Assembly: GCF_010731795.1 (NCBI RefSeq)
Contig: NZ_AP022591.1
Coordinates: 4,464,001 to 4,528,000 of the forward strand
Reading direction: 5' to 3'
DNA: 64,000 nucleotides
DNA from: Mycolicibacterium celeriflavum
GTDB lineage: Bacteria > Actinomycetota > Actinomycetes > Mycobacteriales > Mycobacteriaceae
Shown piece after piece: positions 23,844 to 32,621 of this stretch (position 1 is the first letter of the stretch; each line of letters begins with the position of its first letter). The notes below the pieces were generated by a model. It had not been told where the DNA came from. It made no database searches and was given only the letters and a program-made list of their open reading frames with translations. Both the position numbers and the translations under genes were made by a program.

Positions 23844-25724
23844 CTAACCGGCGCCGCCGCGCAGGATAGGCTTCAGCGCATCGAGCACCGCTGGGTCCTC
23901 GATCGTCGAGGGGACCGGTTCGTCTCGACCTTCGGCGATGCCCCGCATGGTTTTGCGCAGGATCTTGCCGGACCGGGTCTTGGGCAACGCCGCCACGACG
24001 TCGACGACCTTCAGAGACGCGACCGCGCCGATGTACTCTCGTACCGCCTCGACCAGTTCCTCGGCCAACCGGTCGGCCTTGGCGCCCGCTTTGAGTACGA
24101 CGAAGCCGCGCGGCACCTGGCCCTTGATCTCGTCGCTGACGCCGATCACCGCACACTCGGCGACCGCGGGATGGGCGGCCAGCACGGCCTCGACCGATCC
24201 CGTCGACATCCGGTGCCCGGCGACGTTGATCACGTCGTCGGTCCGTCCCATCACGAAAAGGAAGCCGTCCTCGTCGATGTATCCGCCGTCGCCGGTCAGG
24301 TAGTAGCCGGGGAACGCCGACAGATACGAGGCGATGTAGCGGTCGTCGTCGCCCCACAGCGTGGGCAGGGTGCCCGGCGGCAGCGGCAGCTTGACACAGA
24401 TCGCCCCCTCCTCGTTCGGCTCGCACTCCGAACCGTCCGGACGCAGGATTCGGACGTCGTAGCCGGGCATCGCGAGCGCAGCCGAGCCCGGCTTGATGCG
24501 TTGCGGCTCAACGCCCATCGGGTTGGCCGCGATCGACCATCCGGTCTCGGTCTGCCACCAGTGGTCGACCACCGGCACCCCGAGTTTCTCCGAAGCCCAG
24601 TGGTAGGTACCGGGGTCGAGGCGTTCACCGGCCTGGAACAAATACCGCAGCGTCGAGAGGTCGTGCTTGCCGACATGCAGGCCGTCGGGGTCCTCCTTCT
24701 TGATGGCCCGGATCGCGGTCGGCGCGGTGAACATGGTCTTCACGCCGTGCTCGGCGGCGACGCGCCAGAACGCACCGGCGTCCGGCGTACCAACGGGTTT
24801 GCCTTCGTAGAGCACGGTCGTCGCGCCCAGCAGCAGCGGTCCGTAGACGATGTAGGAGTGGCCGACGACCCAGCCGACGTCGGAGGCGGCCCAGAACACG
24901 TCGCCGGGATGGGTGTCGTAGATGTTGCGCATGCTCCACAGCAGCGCGACGGCGTGTCCGCCGTTGTCGCGGACGATGCCCTTCGGCTTGCCGGTGGTGC
25001 CGGATGTGTAGAGCACATACAGCGGATCAGTGGCGGCGACGGGCACGGGGTCGGCTTTGTCCTCGGAGGCCATCAGCTCATGCCAGTCGTGATCGCGGTT
25101 CTGCACGAAGTCGCAACGACATTGGTCGCGTTGCAGGATCACGCAACTCGGGGTGCTGTGCTCAGCGATCTGCAGGGCCGTGTCGAGCATCGGCTTGTAT
25201 TCGACGGTGCGCGTCGGCTCGACACCGCACGATGCCGAGACGACGACGGACGGGCGGACGTCGTCGATGCGGGCCGCGAGTTCGTGTGCGGCGAATCCGC
25301 CGAACACCACCGAGTGGACCGCGCCGAGCCGGGCGCACGCCAGCATCGCGATCACCGCCTCGGGCACCATCGGCATGTAGATGACCACGCGGTCGCCCTT
25401 GCCGACACCGAGGCGGCGCAGAGCTCCGGCGAATCGTGCTGTCGCATCGAGTAATTCGCGGTAGGTGTAGGTCCGCTGCGAACCGGTGACCGGCGAGTCG
25501 TAGATCAGCGCGGGCTGGTCGGCGCGGCCATGTTCGACGTGTCGGTCGAGAGCGTTGGCGCAGGTGTTGAGCTCACCGTCGGCGAACCAGCGGTAGAACG
25601 GCGGATTGGAGTCGTCGAGGATCTGCTTCGGCTCCCGGGTCCACGTGACCGCGCGTGCGGCGTCGGCCCAAAATGCTGCTGGATCGCCGACGCTGGCGTC
25701 GAACAGTTCTCGATATCCGGCCAT
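23844..25724 (-). CDS. Propionyl-CoA/acetyl-CoA synthetase (PrpE/Acs family)
   Basis: A 626-residue acyl-adenylate-forming ligase that activates a short-chain acid with ATP and CoA. Motifs: the P-loop-like VLYTSGTTGKPKGIVRDNGG, DHWWQTETGW, YYLTGDGGYIDEDGFLFVMGRTDDVINVAGHR, and the C-terminal catalytic lysine in KTRSGKILRKTMR. The overall look (PFYRWFADGELNTCANALDRHVEHG; RDNGGHAVAL) fits propionyl-CoA synthetase PrpE better than Acs. Propionate handling would fit cholesterol or odd-chain lipid breakdown. Substrate is not provable from sequence. Confidence 0.88.
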   Translation of the reverse strand: MAGYRELFDASVGDPAAFWADAARAVTWTREPKQILDDSNPPFYRWFADGELNTCANALDRHVEHGRADQPALIYDSPVTGSQRTYTYRELLDATARFAGALRRLGVGKGDRVVIYMPMVPEAVIAMLACARLGAVHSVVFGGFAAHELAARIDDVRPSVVVSASCGVEPTRTVEYKPMLDTALQIAEHSTPSCVILQRDQCRCDFVQNRDHDWHELMASEDKADPVPVAATDPLYVLYTSGTTGKPKGIVRDNGGHAVALLWSMRNIYDTHPGDVFWAASDVGWVVGHSYIVYGPLLLGATTVLYEGKPVGTPDAGAFWRVAAEHGVKTMFTAPTAIRAIKKEDPDGLHVGKHDLSTLRYLFQAGERLDPGTYHWASEKLGVPVVDHWWQTETGWSIAANPMGVEPQRIKPGSAALAMPGYDVRILRPDGSECEPNEEGAICVKLPLPPGTLPTLWGDDDRYIASYLSAFPGYYLTGDGGYIDEDGFLFVMGRTDDVINVAGHRMSTGSVEAVLAAHPAVAECAVIGVSDEIKGQVPRGFVVLKAGAKADRLAEELVEAVREYIGAVASLKVVDVVAALPKTRSGKILRKTMRGIAEGRDEPVPSTIEDPAVLDALKPILRGGAG

Positions 25725-25758
25725 ACCGGCACGGTAGCGCGACGCCTATAGTCCCGTT

Positions 25759-26622
25759 ATGACTTCTGCGCCGCCGCCCATCGACGGAGTGCGACGGTCG
25801 TTTATCGACGCCCGCGGTGTGCGCTTCCACGTCACCGAAGCCGGCCCCGCCGACGGGCGTCCCGTCGTCGCGTTGCACGGCTGGCCGCAACATCATTGGG
25901 TGTATCGGGATCTGCTGGCGGACCCGCCCGCAGGGCTTCGGATCATCGCGCCGGATCTGCCGGGCTACGGCTGGTCGGGGCCCGCGCCGCACCGGTGGGC
26001 GAAGGACGACGTCGCCGCCGACGCGCTGGCTCTGCTCGACGCGCTCGGCCTCGACCGCGTGCTGTTGGTCGGCCATGACTGGGGCGCGTTCGTCGGGTAC
26101 CGCATGGTGCTCGGCGCTCCGGAGCGCTTCGACGGCTATCTGCCGATGAACATGGCCCACCCGTGGGTGAGCCCGAAAGTGCTGGCGCCGCATCTGTGGC
26201 GGCTCTGGTACCAGGTGCCGCTGGCCACGGTCGGCGCACCGCTACAACGCCGCACGGATTTCGTCGCGCGGGTGTTCAGGACCGCCTCCGAGCTCGATCC
26301 CGAAACCGTTCGCGTCTACGTCGAGCGCTTCCGCGACCCCGTCGTCGCTCGCACCGGCCGGGACACCTACCGCACGTTCCTGCTTCGCGAACTACCAGCC
26401 GCGGCCAGGGCGCCCGCCCCGCCGCGGGCCACGGTGCCGATCCGCTGCGTGTTCGGGTCGGGCGATACCGCAGTGCATCCATCGCTCGTCGCGGAGGAGA
26501 CGGCCGACGCCGACGACTACACCGTCTCGATGGTCGACGCCAGCCACTTCGTCGTCGACGAGCGGCCGGACGTGGTGCGGGCCGCGCTGGTCGCGCTGGC
26601 GGAGGAGACAGCCCGGGCCTAA
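25759..26622 (+). CDS. Alpha/beta hydrolase, epoxide-hydrolase/haloalkane-dehalogenase type
   Basis: A 287-residue alpha/beta-fold hydrolase. The oxyanion-hole HGWP motif is present in VVALHGWPQHH. The nucleophile elbow is VGHDWGA with Asp as the nucleophile (near residue 108), which points to epoxide hydrolase or dehalogenase chemistry rather than esterase. The catalytic histidine is probably in VDASHFVVDERPD. A tryptophan-rich cap segment follows the elbow. Divergent from the CoA synthetase, 34 bp away. Substrate unknown. Confidence 0.85.
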   Translation: MTSAPPPIDGVRRSFIDARGVRFHVTEAGPADGRPVVALHGWPQHHWVYRDLLADPPAGLRIIAPDLPGYGWSGPAPHRWAKDDVAADALALLDALGLDRVLLVGHDWGAFVGYRMVLGAPERFDGYLPMNMAHPWVSPKVLAPHLWRLWYQVPLATVGAPLQRRTDFVARVFRTASELDPETVRVYVERFRDPVVARTGRDTYRTFLLRELPAAARAPAPPRATVPIRCVFGSGDTAVHPSLVAEETADADDYTVSMVDASHFVVDERPDVVRAALVALAEETARA

Positions 26623-26687
26623 CGCCCGTAATCCCTTGCGACACAGTGGTTTCATGAGTCACAAACCGAGGCGGATGTGTCGGTGGT

Positions 26688-26703
26688 TCGAACTAGTGTT
26701 CGG
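26688..26703 (+). promoter_or_regulatory. LexA (SOS) box upstream of the DUF222-HNH gene
   Basis: TCGAACTAGTGTTCGG matches the mycobacterial SOS box TCGAAC-N4-GTTCGA at 11 of 12 fixed positions. It ends two bases before the ATG at 26706, so LexA would block initiation directly. 13E12-family genes of M. tuberculosis are known members of the SOS response. Confidence 0.8.
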
Positions 26704-26705
26704 GT

Positions 26706-27283
26706 ATGTCGTTCGAGCGGATCGGTGAGCGGATCGCGGTGATGAGCCGCGAGTTGACCGGGTTGCTTGCCGAGTCGTTCGATTCGTTGAGTACCGGCGA
26801 GCAGTTTGCGGTGGCGGCGCAGTGGGAGACGTTGGTGCGTCAGCAGGCTGCGGTGGGGCATCGGTTGATTGCCGAGCTCGAGCGCGCGCCGATCGCCGAG
26901 TTGGGTGAGCCGAGTGTGGCTGCGGCGTTGACGGTGTTGTTGCGGATCTCCAAGGCCGATGCGCAGCGTCGGGTGCGGGAGGCGCGCGAGTTGGCGCCGC
27001 GGCGCGCGATGACCGGTGAAGTGCTCGACCCGGTGCTGACCCGGACCGCTGCTGCGCAGGCGCGCGGGCAGATCGGTGTCGAGCATGTACGCATCATCGC
27101 GAAGTTCTTCGACAAGCAGCTGCCGGTGTCGGTGCCCTACGACGTGCGCGAGGCAGCAGAAGCGCAGTTGGCTCAGATCGCCAGTGAGCACACTCCCGAG
27201 GAGTTGCGCGAGGCCACCGAGCGGTTGTCGGCGCTGCTGAACCCCGACGGGGATTTCAGTGATGAGGAGCGCGCGCGTAAACG
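26706..27283 (+). pseudogene. DUF222-HNH endonuclease (13E12 family), 5' part, split by an IS
   Basis: First 192 codons of a DUF222/HNH nuclease-like protein. The segment up to EERARKR holds the helical DUF222 domain (QWETLVRQQAAVGHRLIAELER..., ARGQIGVEHVRII). The frame then runs into the insertion element and stops shortly after. Joining 27283 to 28710 restores a continuous 457-residue protein, so the break is due only to the insertion. Function of the family is uncertain: suggested mobile or phage-attachment-related nucleases. Expression is expected to be LexA-controlled from the box just upstream. Confidence 0.9.
27276..27283. repeat. 8-bp target-site duplication of the IS (other copy 28702-28709)
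   Basis: CGTAAACG stands directly outside both ends of the element (27276-27283 and 28702-28709). Eight bases is the usual duplication length for the IS256 family. Intact copies suggest the insertion has not been rearranged. Confidence 0.92.
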
Positions 27284-28701
27284 GAGCCTGTCACGAATTT
27301 TGTGTAAGTCAGAGGTGATTTGACTACGAGTTGTACTCTAGCACAACGGGATTCGACCGGGGAACAGCCTAGCCAGTGTGTTCAATGCCACAGTCCAGTT
27401 GTAAGTGCCGGTGCCTGAGAAGCCTCCTCTCTCGCTGGAGATGTTGCGCAATCCCAGATACAGCAACTTCATCGCGGCGTCCTTGTCGGGAAAGTGACCG
27501 CGATTTTGGTGATCTTGCGCAGCTGGAAGTTGATCGACTCGATCGCGTTGGTGGTGTAGACGATCTTGCGCAGCTCCACCGGGAAGTCCAGGAACGGCAC
27601 GAACTCAGGCCAGGCGTTGCGCCACACATCAATCGCGCCGGGATACTGGGCGCCGAATGCGGTGTCGAAGTCCTTGAGCGCGAGTTCGGCGGCCTCCACG
27701 GTCGCCGCGCCGTAGATCGCCCGCATCGACGTCGCGACCTTCTTGCGGTCCTTGTAGGACACGAACCGCATCGCGTTGCGGATCACGTGCACCACGCAGG
27801 TCTGCACCACGGTGTCGGGGTAGCACGAGCGGATCGCATCGGGCAGCCCGGTCAGCCCGTCGCAGCAGGCGATCAGGATGTCACGGACCCCGCGGTTGCG
27901 CAGATCGATGACGACTTTCTGCCAGAATTTGGCGCCCTCGGAGTCTTGGATCCACACCCCCAGGGCATGTTTGCGGCCCTCCAGATCCACCCCAATGGCC
28001 AGATAGGCCACCTTGGTGGTGACCACACCGTTGTCCTTGATCCGCAGCCGCAGCCCGTCGATATACAGGATCGGATAGACCTCGTCGAGCGGGCGGGACT
28101 GCCAGGCCTTGATCTCATCGACGACGACGTCTGTGACATTGGAGATCAACTCCCGCGACACCGCAGCCCCGTACACCTCCGCCAGGTGGGCCTCGATGTC
28201 GCGGGTGGTCATACCGCGCGAATACAGCGACAGCACAACGGAATTGATGTTGTTGAGCCGACGGGCCTTCTTCGGCACGATCGCCGGCTCAAAGGAGCCG
28301 TTGCGGTCGCGCGGCGCGTCGATTTGCACCGGGCCGTTGACCGTGGTCACCGTCTTGGACGTGGTGCCGTTGCGGGAATTGCCCGAGCCGCGCCCAGCCG
28401 GATCACCGGACTCATAGCCCAGATGATGGGTCAACTCCGAATTCAGCGCCCGCTCCAGCACCGCCTTGGTCAACTCGTTGAGCAAACCATCCGCGCCATC
28501 GATCGGGGTACCCGACTTCACCGCATCCTTGATCAACGAATCCAACGTCTCCGCCGAGAACGTCTCGGCCAGCTGCCGCGCCGCCGACTTGTCCTCAGCC
28601 GGCACCTGCGTGGTCTTGATCACAAAACACTCCTTCTGTCCGCCCAAACGGCGGTCCGATGATGGACCACCCCGGACTTACACAGATGGAATGACACGCC
28701 C
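27284..28701 (-). mobile_element. IS256-family insertion sequence (1418 bp)
   Basis: Bounded by imperfect inverted repeats: the left end starts GAGCCTGTCA and the right end, read inwards, GGGCGTGTCA; 25 of the first 37 positions match, including a shared GTGTAAGTC block. Flanked by the 8-bp direct repeat CGTAAACG. It encodes one transposase on the minus strand, which is frameshifted near its 3' end. It lies inside the DUF222-HNH gene. Confidence 0.93.
27338..28623 (-). pseudogene. IS256-family transposase, frameshifted near the C-terminus
   Basis: A DDE mutator-type transposase. Catalytic motifs are seen: first Asp in PILYIDGLRLRI, second Asp in ILIACCDGLTGLPDAI, and Glu in YTTNAIESINFQLRK. 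After QLRKITK the frame breaks and stops at 27469. Adding one T/A to the four-base run at 27504-27507 restores the standard ending (NRGHFPDKDAA..., LGLRNIS, YNWTVALNTLA) and runs to TAG at 27338, giving ~428 residues. Start GTG 28623 has AAGGAG six bases upstream. Loss of the C-terminal ~55 residues may inactivate it; a sequencing error in the homopolymer is the alternative. Confidence 0.88.
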
Positions 28702-28709
28702 CGTAAACG

Positions 28710-29505
28710 CTGGCTGCGGCTGGGGCGCCAGCACAGCGACGGTATGCGCGAGGTGCGTGGACTGCTCGATCCGGCGACCGGCGCGGCGCTGGAAGCCGTT
28801 CTGGCCACCGCCGGCGCCCCAGGCAAATGCAACCCTGACGACGAGACCCCGTGCGTGGACGGCGACCCCTCACCCGAAGCGGTGTCGTCCGATACCCGCA
28901 CCACCGGGCAGCGCAACCACGATGCGTTGAATGCGATGTGCCGGGCGCTGCTCTCTTCGGGCACCCTGGGTAGCCATAACGGGTTGCCGGCCACCATGGT
29001 GATCACCACCACGCTGCGGGAGCTGCAGGCCGGGACCGGTCACGGGGTGACCGGCGGCGGGACACTGGTGCCGATGAGTGAGGTGATCCGCCAGGCCTCG
29101 GCGGCCTTTCACTATCTGGCGGTGTTCGACGAGCACACCGAAGAGCCGCTGTATCTGGGGCGGGCCAAACGCCTGGCCACCACTGGACAACGACTGGTGC
29201 TCTACGCCAAGGACCGCGGATGCACCCGGCCCGGATGCACCGCGCCGGCCTATCACTGCCAGGTGCATCACGCGGTCGCTGACTGGGCCGATGATGGCAA
29301 GACCGACATCAGCGATCTGACGCTGGCGTGTGGGCCCGATAACCGGCGGGTCAAACCCGGCGGCTGGCGCACCCGAAAACGCAAAGACGGCCGCACCGAA
29401 TGGCTTCCCCCACCACAACTGGACACCGGCCAAGCCCGCATCAACAACTACCACCACCCCCAGCGCTACCTCATCCCCGACGACGAAGACCCTGACACCA
29501 GCTGA
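28710..29505 (+). pseudogene. DUF222-HNH endonuclease (13E12 family), 3' part
   Basis: Continuation of the gene split by the IS, in frame from RWLRLGRQHSDGMREV. It carries the HNH nuclease motif: CTRPGCTAPAYHCQVHH, then DLTLACGPDNRRV, with paired Cys residues for structural zinc. The Pro/Asp-rich tail ends before an SDR gene. Without the 5' part it has no ribosome site of its own, so it is unlikely to be translated. Confidence 0.88.
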
Positions 29506-29560
29506 CGCCGCGGTATCGTCGCGCGCGTTTGACAAAGGCCCGGTCGGGTAGCCCGCCACC

Positions 29561-30337
29561 ATGGCAGATGGACGACCACTTGCGCTCGTGACCGGGGCCT
29601 CGAGCGGTATCGGCTTCGAGTTGGCGAAGCTGTTCGCCGACGACGGATACGACCTCGTCGTGGCCGCCGATGACGATGCGATCCACGCCAGCGCCGACAA
29701 ACTCGCCGCGGGTGGAACTGCTGTGCGCGCGGTGCAGGTCGATCTTCGCAAAGAGGACGAAGTCGATCGGCTCTACAGCAGCGCCACCGAAGGCGGTCGC
29801 CGCTTGGACGCCGTCGCGCTCAACGCCGGCACCGGCGGTGCCGGTCGGTTCGTCGACCGGGGACTCGAAGAGGATCTCAACATCATCGACCTCAATGTCC
29901 GCGGAACCACACAGCTGGCGAAGTTCGTGCTCGCAGACATGGTCGGCGCCGACTCCGGCAAGCTGCTGTTCACCTCCTCGATCGTGGCGGCGATGCCCGG
30001 CTCGTACCAGACCGTCTACAACGCGTCCAAGTCGTTCGTCCAGTCGTTCGCCGAAGCGTTGCAGGACGAGCTTCGCGACACCGGCGTCACCATCACCTCG
30101 CTGATGCCGGGCCCCACCGACACGAACTTCTTCCGCCGCGCGGGCATGCTGGACACCCTCGTCGGCCGGATGCCGAAAGATGACCCCGGCAAAACCGCCA
30201 AGGAGGGGTACGACGCGCTGATGCGCGGAGACAAGAAAGTGGTTGCATCGTCGCCACTTTCGAAGGCGATGGGACTGGTGAACCGGGTCCTTCCCGATTC
30301 GGTGAAGGCGGCGTCCAACAGGTTGATCTCGAAGTGA
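29561..30337 (+). CDS. Short-chain dehydrogenase/reductase
   Basis: A 258-residue classical SDR. The cofactor-binding TGASSGIG motif lies at residues 10-17; the catalytic Ser is in FTSSIVAAMPG and the Tyr/Lys pair in YNASKSF (YxxxK). The acidic residue pattern after beta-2 (VVAADDDAIH) suggests NAD(H) rather than NADP(H). The 3' end overlaps the next oxidoreductase gene (GTGA), implying a two-gene operon. Substrate unknown. Confidence 0.9.
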   Translation: MADGRPLALVTGASSGIGFELAKLFADDGYDLVVAADDDAIHASADKLAAGGTAVRAVQVDLRKEDEVDRLYSSATEGGRRLDAVALNAGTGGAGRFVDRGLEEDLNIIDLNVRGTTQLAKFVLADMVGADSGKLLFTSSIVAAMPGSYQTVYNASKSFVQSFAEALQDELRDTGVTITSLMPGPTDTNFFRRAGMLDTLVGRMPKDDPGKTAKEGYDALMRGDKKVVASSPLSKAMGLVNRVLPDSVKAASNRLISK

Positions 30338-31929
30338 GTGTGTCCGCCACCGCCGACGCCGTGGTGATCGGAGCGGGTCACAACGGTCTGGTCGCTGCGG
30401 CGATGCTTGCCGATGCGGGGTGGGATGTGCTCGTTCTGGAAGCACAGCAGCAACCCGGCGGCGCGGTGAAAAGCGCCGAACTGTTCCCGGGATTCGTCAG
30501 TGATCTCTACAGCGCCTTCTACCCGTTGTCCGTGGTGTCTCCCGCTCTGCGTGCGCTGCATCTCGAGGATCACGGGCTGCGCTGGGCGCATGCACCCGCA
30601 GTGGTCGGCCACGCGCGTTCGGCCGATGACGACGACGCGCCGGTGATCTGGCGCGACATCGACCGTACCGCCGAAGATCTGGACCGACGCTCGCCCGGTG
30701 ATGGAGCGCGTTGGCGTGGACTCTTCGACCAGTGGCGCCAGATCAAGGAACCGCTCCTGGACACATTGTTCGCGCCGTTTCCGCCCGTGCGTGGGGCGGT
30801 GGGTCTGCTGCGCAAACTCGGCACCGCCGAGGCGTTGCGGCTGGCGCACCTGCTGCTGCTACCCGCCGGTGTGATGGGTGAGCACCTGTTCGACGGTGAG
30901 GCGGCCCGACTGTTGTTGCTGGGCAACGCGATGCATGCCGACGTGCCCATCGACGCGCCCGGCAGCGGCGTCATGGGCTACATGCTGATCATGATGGCGC
31001 AGGACGGCGGATTTCCGGTTCCGGTCGGAGGCGCAGGACAGTTGGCCGCGGCGCTGGTCAACCGAGCACGATCGGCGGGCGCTCACATCGAGTGTGGACA
31101 CGAGGTCGACTCGATCGAAGTCCGCGACGGCCGCGCCGTGTCCGTGCGCGCCACAGGCGGTGACACCGTTCGGGTGCGGCGTGCAGTCATCGCCGACACC
31201 TCGGCGCCGGTGCTGTACCGCCGGCTTCTGCCCGCCGACGCCCTTCCCGACTCGGTGGTGCAGAGCATCGACCGCTTCGTCTGGGACACACCGGTATTGA
31301 AGATCAACTACGCGCTCGACGCACCGATCCCGTGGCGGTCGAAGAGCCTGAGCGACGCCGGAACCGTCCATATCGGCGCCGACCACGACGGCCTGATCCG
31401 GTGGATGGCCGATCTGAACACGGGCACGGTGCCGCTGCACCCGTTCATGCTGTTCGGGCAGATGACGACTGCCGACCCCAGCCGATCGCCGGAGGGTACC
31501 GAAAGTGCCTGGGCCTATACGCATCTGCCGCGAGGTGTCGCCGACGATGCATCGGCCGACCAGCTGTCGGCGGCGGTGGACATGGTGCTGGAGAAGTATG
31601 CTCCGGGGTTCGGTGACCACATCGTCGGCAAGTCGATCCAGCGCCCGTCCGACCTCGAGGCCAGCGACGCCAACCTACATGCGGGCGCCGTCAACGGCGG
31701 CACATCGCAGTTGTTCCAGCAGTTGATCTTCCGGCCTTTGCCGGGCTTCGGCGGTGCCGAAACGCCGGTCGAGAACGTTTATCTCGGCAGCGCGGGTGCC
31801 TCGCCGGGCGGGGGAGTGCACGGCGTGTGCGGCCGAAACGCCGCCCGCGCTGCGCTGGCCGGGGACGGTCGGCGGGGTTGGCCGCGCCGGCAGCTCAACC
31901 GCGCGATCCTGTCGCTGCTGACGCGGTGA
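30334..31929 (+). CDS. FAD-dependent oxidoreductase, phytoene-dehydrogenase-like
   Basis: A 531-residue flavoprotein. The Rossmann FAD motif VIGAGHNGLVAAAMLADAG is at residues 12-30, with the acidic end of beta-2 in VLVLEAQQQPGG. The C-terminal FAD contact is YLGSAGASPGGGVHGVCG. The family includes carotenoid desaturases and related amine or retinol oxidoreductases (Pyr_redox/NAD_binding_8). No crtB or other carotenoid gene is nearby, so the name is only structural. GTG start overlaps the SDR stop codon. Convergent with kdpE, two bases apart. Confidence 0.87.
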   Translation: MSVSATADAVVIGAGHNGLVAAAMLADAGWDVLVLEAQQQPGGAVKSAELFPGFVSDLYSAFYPLSVVSPALRALHLEDHGLRWAHAPAVVGHARSADDDDAPVIWRDIDRTAEDLDRRSPGDGARWRGLFDQWRQIKEPLLDTLFAPFPPVRGAVGLLRKLGTAEALRLAHLLLLPAGVMGEHLFDGEAARLLLLGNAMHADVPIDAPGSGVMGYMLIMMAQDGGFPVPVGGAGQLAAALVNRARSAGAHIECGHEVDSIEVRDGRAVSVRATGGDTVRVRRAVIADTSAPVLYRRLLPADALPDSVVQSIDRFVWDTPVLKINYALDAPIPWRSKSLSDAGTVHIGADHDGLIRWMADLNTGTVPLHPFMLFGQMTTADPSRSPEGTESAWAYTHLPRGVADDASADQLSAAVDMVLEKYAPGFGDHIVGKSIQRPSDLEASDANLHAGAVNGGTSQLFQQLIFRPLPGFGGAETPVENVYLGSAGASPGGGVHGVCGRNAARAALAGDGRRGWPRRQLNRAILSLLTR

Positions 31930-31931
31930 GG

Positions 31932-32621
31932 CTACTGCTGGAAGCGGTATCCCATCCCCGCTTCGGTCAGCAGATGCACCGGATGCGACGGGTCGTCCTC
32001 GAGTTTGCGCCGCAACTGCGCGAGATACACCCGGAGATAATGGGTTTCCTTCGCGTACGCCGGTCCCCACACCTCTTTGAGCAGCTCCTCGCGGCCGACG
32101 AGCTTGCCGCGGTTACGAACCAGCATCTCGAGCATGCCCCACTCGGTCGGCGTGAGGTGCACCTCCGCGCCGTTCTTGGTGACCTTCTTGGCGGCCAGGT
32201 CGACGGTGAACGACGCCGTGTCGACGACGGGCTCGTCGGTGTCCGATGCTGCCGACGCGCGGCGCACCGCCGCCCGCAACCTGGCCAGGAACTCGTCCAT
32301 GCCAAACGGTTTCGTCACGTAGTCGTCGGCTCCGGCGTCGAGCGCCTCGACTTTGTCGGAGGAGTCGGTGCGCGCCGACAGCACGATCACCGGCGCGGAC
32401 AGCCAACCGCGCAGTCCGGCGAGCACCTCGATGCCGGACATGTCCGGCAGGCCAAGGTCGAGCACGATGACGTCGGGACGGTGGTCGGCCGCGGTCTTGA
32501 GTGCCTCGGCACCGCTGGCGGCCGTGAACACCTCGTAGCCGCGCACCGACAGGTTGATGCGCAGCGCCCGCAGGATCTGCGGTTCGTCGTCGATGACAAG
32601 CACCCTCGTCTTCACCGTCAT
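31932..32621 (-). CDS. kdpE: Response regulator KdpE
   Basis: A 229-residue OmpR/PhoB-type regulator that activates the kdp operon at low potassium or osmotic stress. Receiver domain with phospho-Asp in VIVLDLGLPDMSG; C-terminal winged helix with LTPTEWGMLEMLVRNRGKLVGREELL and HYLRVYLAQLRRKLE. Start overlaps the kdpD stop by four bases. A likely target, paired CTTGACG repeats, is found upstream of the operon at 40086-40103. Confidence 0.96.
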   Translation of the reverse strand: MTVKTRVLVIDDEPQILRALRINLSVRGYEVFTAASGAEALKTAADHRPDVIVLDLGLPDMSGIEVLAGLRGWLSAPVIVLSARTDSSDKVEALDAGADDYVTKPFGMDEFLARLRAAVRRASAASDTDEPVVDTASFTVDLAAKKVTKNGAEVHLTPTEWGMLEMLVRNRGKLVGREELLKEVWGPAYAKETHYLRVYLAQLRRKLEDDPSHPVHLLTEAGMGYRFQQ

